Shown here piece after piece: positions 62,372-64,000 of a stretch of DNA of 64,000 bases. The DNA comes from Skeletonema tropicum (Eukaryota > Bacillariophyta > Thalassiosirophyceae > Thalassiosirales > Thalassiosiraceae). The position numbers and the translations under genes are program-made. How positions within the stretch are numbered: the first letter of the stretch is position 1; each line of letters begins with the position of its first letter. The notes below the pieces were generated by a model that was not told the origin of the DNA, did no database searches, and was given only the letters and a program-made list of their open reading frames with translations. Where the stretch lies: assembly GCA_037178625.1 (NCBI GenBank), contig CM074143.1:682001-746000 (forward strand), given 5' to 3'.

Positions 62372-62904
62372 TATTCATGAGGATTTGACAGAAATAAAAA
62401 TGATTTGATAGAAATAAAAAAGGATGTACAGCTTAGGCACAGTTTGTGGAAGTATATGAAGTGCGTGATGCTCTTGTTTTCTTCATCGTATAGGTAATAA
62501 TTCATTAGGCTACTTTATTGGTTAGAAACAAAACAAACATATTGTCTTAGGACTTCAATTACGTCTTTCTTTTGCTCACTCCACCGTCGCCTTGAGTAGC
62601 ATTTTTTCTGACTCTGCCGACTCTAATCGTTCCGCTGCTATTGCCAACGCTGCAGGCCCAACAATGACGCAGCAAGAAGAGTCTTCACAGAAGTAGCTGA
62701 TACTGATACGCGAAAAATCCAAAAACAAAAATAATGACTCCGATTGAAATCAAAATGTAATCAAAAGTGAGAAACGCTATTCCTGGGTCTGCTACTACTT
62801 ATGATCCACTAACTGGCGTCATCATGGCCCTGGCGTTTTGATAGTTGTGTTGTGATCTGTCGTGATGCTGGATTTCATGCACCATACTTATCTATTTCAT
62901 GCTA
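62372..62904. other. Intergenic, possible coiled-coil gene remnant
   Basis: Starts with a 20-bp tandem duplication (GATTTGAxAGAAATAAAAA) near 62384-62420. At about 62600-62720 a short open stretch (ADSNRSAAIANAAG, then GATACGCGAAAAATCC) resembles the SAAAHNEVLPADTRK region of coiled-coil paralogue 1 and may be a relic. Otherwise nothing. Confidence 0.35.
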
Positions 62905-63749
62905 CAGTCGTCGTACAGTTATTTTGACACACTGTGTTCTGGCTCAGCGTGTCAAAATAACCGTACTTGTCAAAACATCCGTGTAGCAAGTAAATAGGCA
63001 TCGGTACATATGCTTAAATACCAGTACATAGGTATGTACATAGGTTTCAGACAAAGGAGGAGACAAAGCAAGGTTGCTTACATATTTAGAAGTCTTCATG
63101 CTCCCACGTCAATTTCAGTTGTTCCAGAGTCAACGATAAATCTTTCACCAATTCATCAGATTTGCTGTTTAAGACCATAATCAATTCGACGTTACGAGAG
63201 CGTAGATGACCAAATGAATTGAAGAAGATATTGTACCGTGCATCTGCATCATCATCCTCGTCGTCATTCTCGTCGTCCTCCTCTGAACCCGCATTCTCAT
63301 TCTCACGGAGTTTCTTGATTGCGTCTAATGCTGCCTCTGCAAGCAGCAATGGTGTCTCGGACGAATTTCTTCGTTACCTCGCAAATCATCAAATTGGTGC
63401 CCACACGGCGCATGCTTCTGATGTCCGCAACGAAGACAAAAGTGTCTCGAATCCCTGCTGCCTTCAGGCGGCAAGGGGAGGCCTTCCATGTCGCAATAAT
63501 CGCCCGCAGCACATCTAGCAGCACTCATTGTCGTTTACTTTATTAATTTGTCTCGCTGTATTGTGTAAGTATTGTGTATGGTAATGTCATGGTCATGGTC
63601 ATGGTGGTTTGTGTGGCTGAGCTGCCTCTTCTCCCTCCTCGGGAGAAGCGGGGAAGCCAGCGATAAGGGAAGGTAGTGTTCTCTGCTGCTGTGTCAAAAT
63701 AACTGTAATGTCAAAATAAGCGTGTGTCAAAATAACCGTACGACGACTG
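62905..63749. mobile_element. TIR DNA element with TA target duplication (Tc1/mariner/pogo-like)
   Basis: The ends are inverted repeats beginning CAGTCGTCGTAC(A/G)GTTATTTTG and continuing ACACAC. The left arm starts at 62905 and the right arm ends at 63749, with one mismatch over about 28 nt. TA flanks both ends (62903-62904 and 63750-63751), the target duplication of the Tc1/mariner/pogo superfamily. Additional TGTCAAAATAAC-type subterminal repeats occur near both ends. At 845 bp it is too short for a transposase; it holds one small zinc-finger gene on the minus strand. Likely a non-autonomous element. Confidence 0.8.
63086..63528 (-). CDS. Small Cys-rich zinc-finger-like protein inside TIR element
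   Basis: Two minus-strand frames join if a 41-bp intron (63377 to 63337, GTAACG...TTGCAG) is removed, giving exons 63528-63378 and 63336-63086 and 133 residues. The N-terminal half has MSAARCAAGDYCD and HFCLRCGHQKHAPCGH, a plausible zinc-binding Cys/His cluster. The second half is an acidic run followed by a helical end (SDELVKDLSLTLEQLKLTWEHEDF). The intron is short for this genome, so a frameshift in a decayed gene is the alternative. It may derive from a DNA-binding part of a transposon protein. Confidence 0.5.
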
Positions 63750-63751
63750 TA

Positions 63752-64000
63752 CTTGTTGCTTGTTGTTTCATGCCACATGCCGCGGCATGTCTGTCATTGG
63801 TCATTGGTTCTCATTTGGGAAGAGCTACTAAGTTAGCCAAGAGAAAAAGCAAGCTGACACCACGTGCCAACAGTTCCTCTCCGAATAAAAAATTCTTCTG
63901 CTGCCCGCCTGCAATGCCGCTGAAACATACCGTTGCATTTATAAATAATGCTGGCTCATAGCATTGGCTAATTTGCATCAAGAACCACCAGCATATGCTC
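63752..64000. other. Right edge of window
   Basis: No supported feature; an open plus-strand frame at 63722-63961 begins inside the element's right terminal repeat and is not credible. Confidence 0.35.

Noticed and set aside
63722..63961. Plus-strand frame of 79 codons at the right edge
   Set aside because: It begins in the terminal inverted repeat of the mobile element and has no similarity.

Overview
The window is nuclear DNA of a diatom, most likely a centric one. Several proteins begin with a signal sequence ending in the diatom plastid motif (x-A-F-x-P: SALSFAP, SCTAFSPP, SAAFVSP, SYAFQS, TSAFVAP). Introns are few and short (about 75-110 bp, GT-AG). Several secreted or membrane proteins carry Thr/Pro/Ser-rich linkers and the Cys-rich CGxS...CPxG module. 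A GH19 chitinase and a CEP120-like centriolar protein fit a centric, chitin-making lineage, but that assignment is inference.

Layout. 0.6-6.1 kb: a tandem array of four ~1.5 kb units, each with a MYND zinc-finger gene; copies 2 and 4 are open and copies 1 and 3 are broken. 6.7-15.6 kb: a GSTCD-like methyltransferase, a heterotrimeric G-alpha subunit, a plastid-targeted RlmI-like methyltransferase, plastid shikimate kinase and another MYND protein. 16.3-25.7 kb: two divergent core histone pairs (H4/H3 and H2B/H2A) enclosing a large surface protein and an LRR membrane protein. All four histone genes end in a 16-nt hairpin 50-72 nt after the stop, and their promoters share elements. 26.3-39.6 kb: small plastid proteins, a multispan membrane protein, two paralogous sulfotransferases flanking a RING/Sel1/MYND protein, an MFS transporter, a duplicated Trp-rich surface protein and an acidic protein with a PP1-docking motif.

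39.6-42.5 kb is gene-poor and holds inverted repeats and a degenerate copy of the 5' end of the menin-like gene found 16 kb away. 42.5-51.1 kb is a surface-protein cluster: a seven-exon membrane-anchored chitinase and two divergent paralogues that share with it the same uncharacterised juxtamembrane domain, TM helix and tail layout. 51.2-58.4 kb: a CEP120-like protein, a PPP-family phosphatase and a menin homologue. 59.2-62.4 kb: two tandem coiled-coil paralogues, the first frameshifted. 62.9-63.7 kb: an ~845 bp DNA element with ~28-nt terminal inverted repeats and TA target duplications that carries a small zinc-finger gene.

Most promising for follow-up: the histone 3' hairpin system with its shared promoter elements, the menin homologue with its dispersed fragment, the juxtamembrane-domain family fused to a chitinase, and the TIR element carrying a gene.
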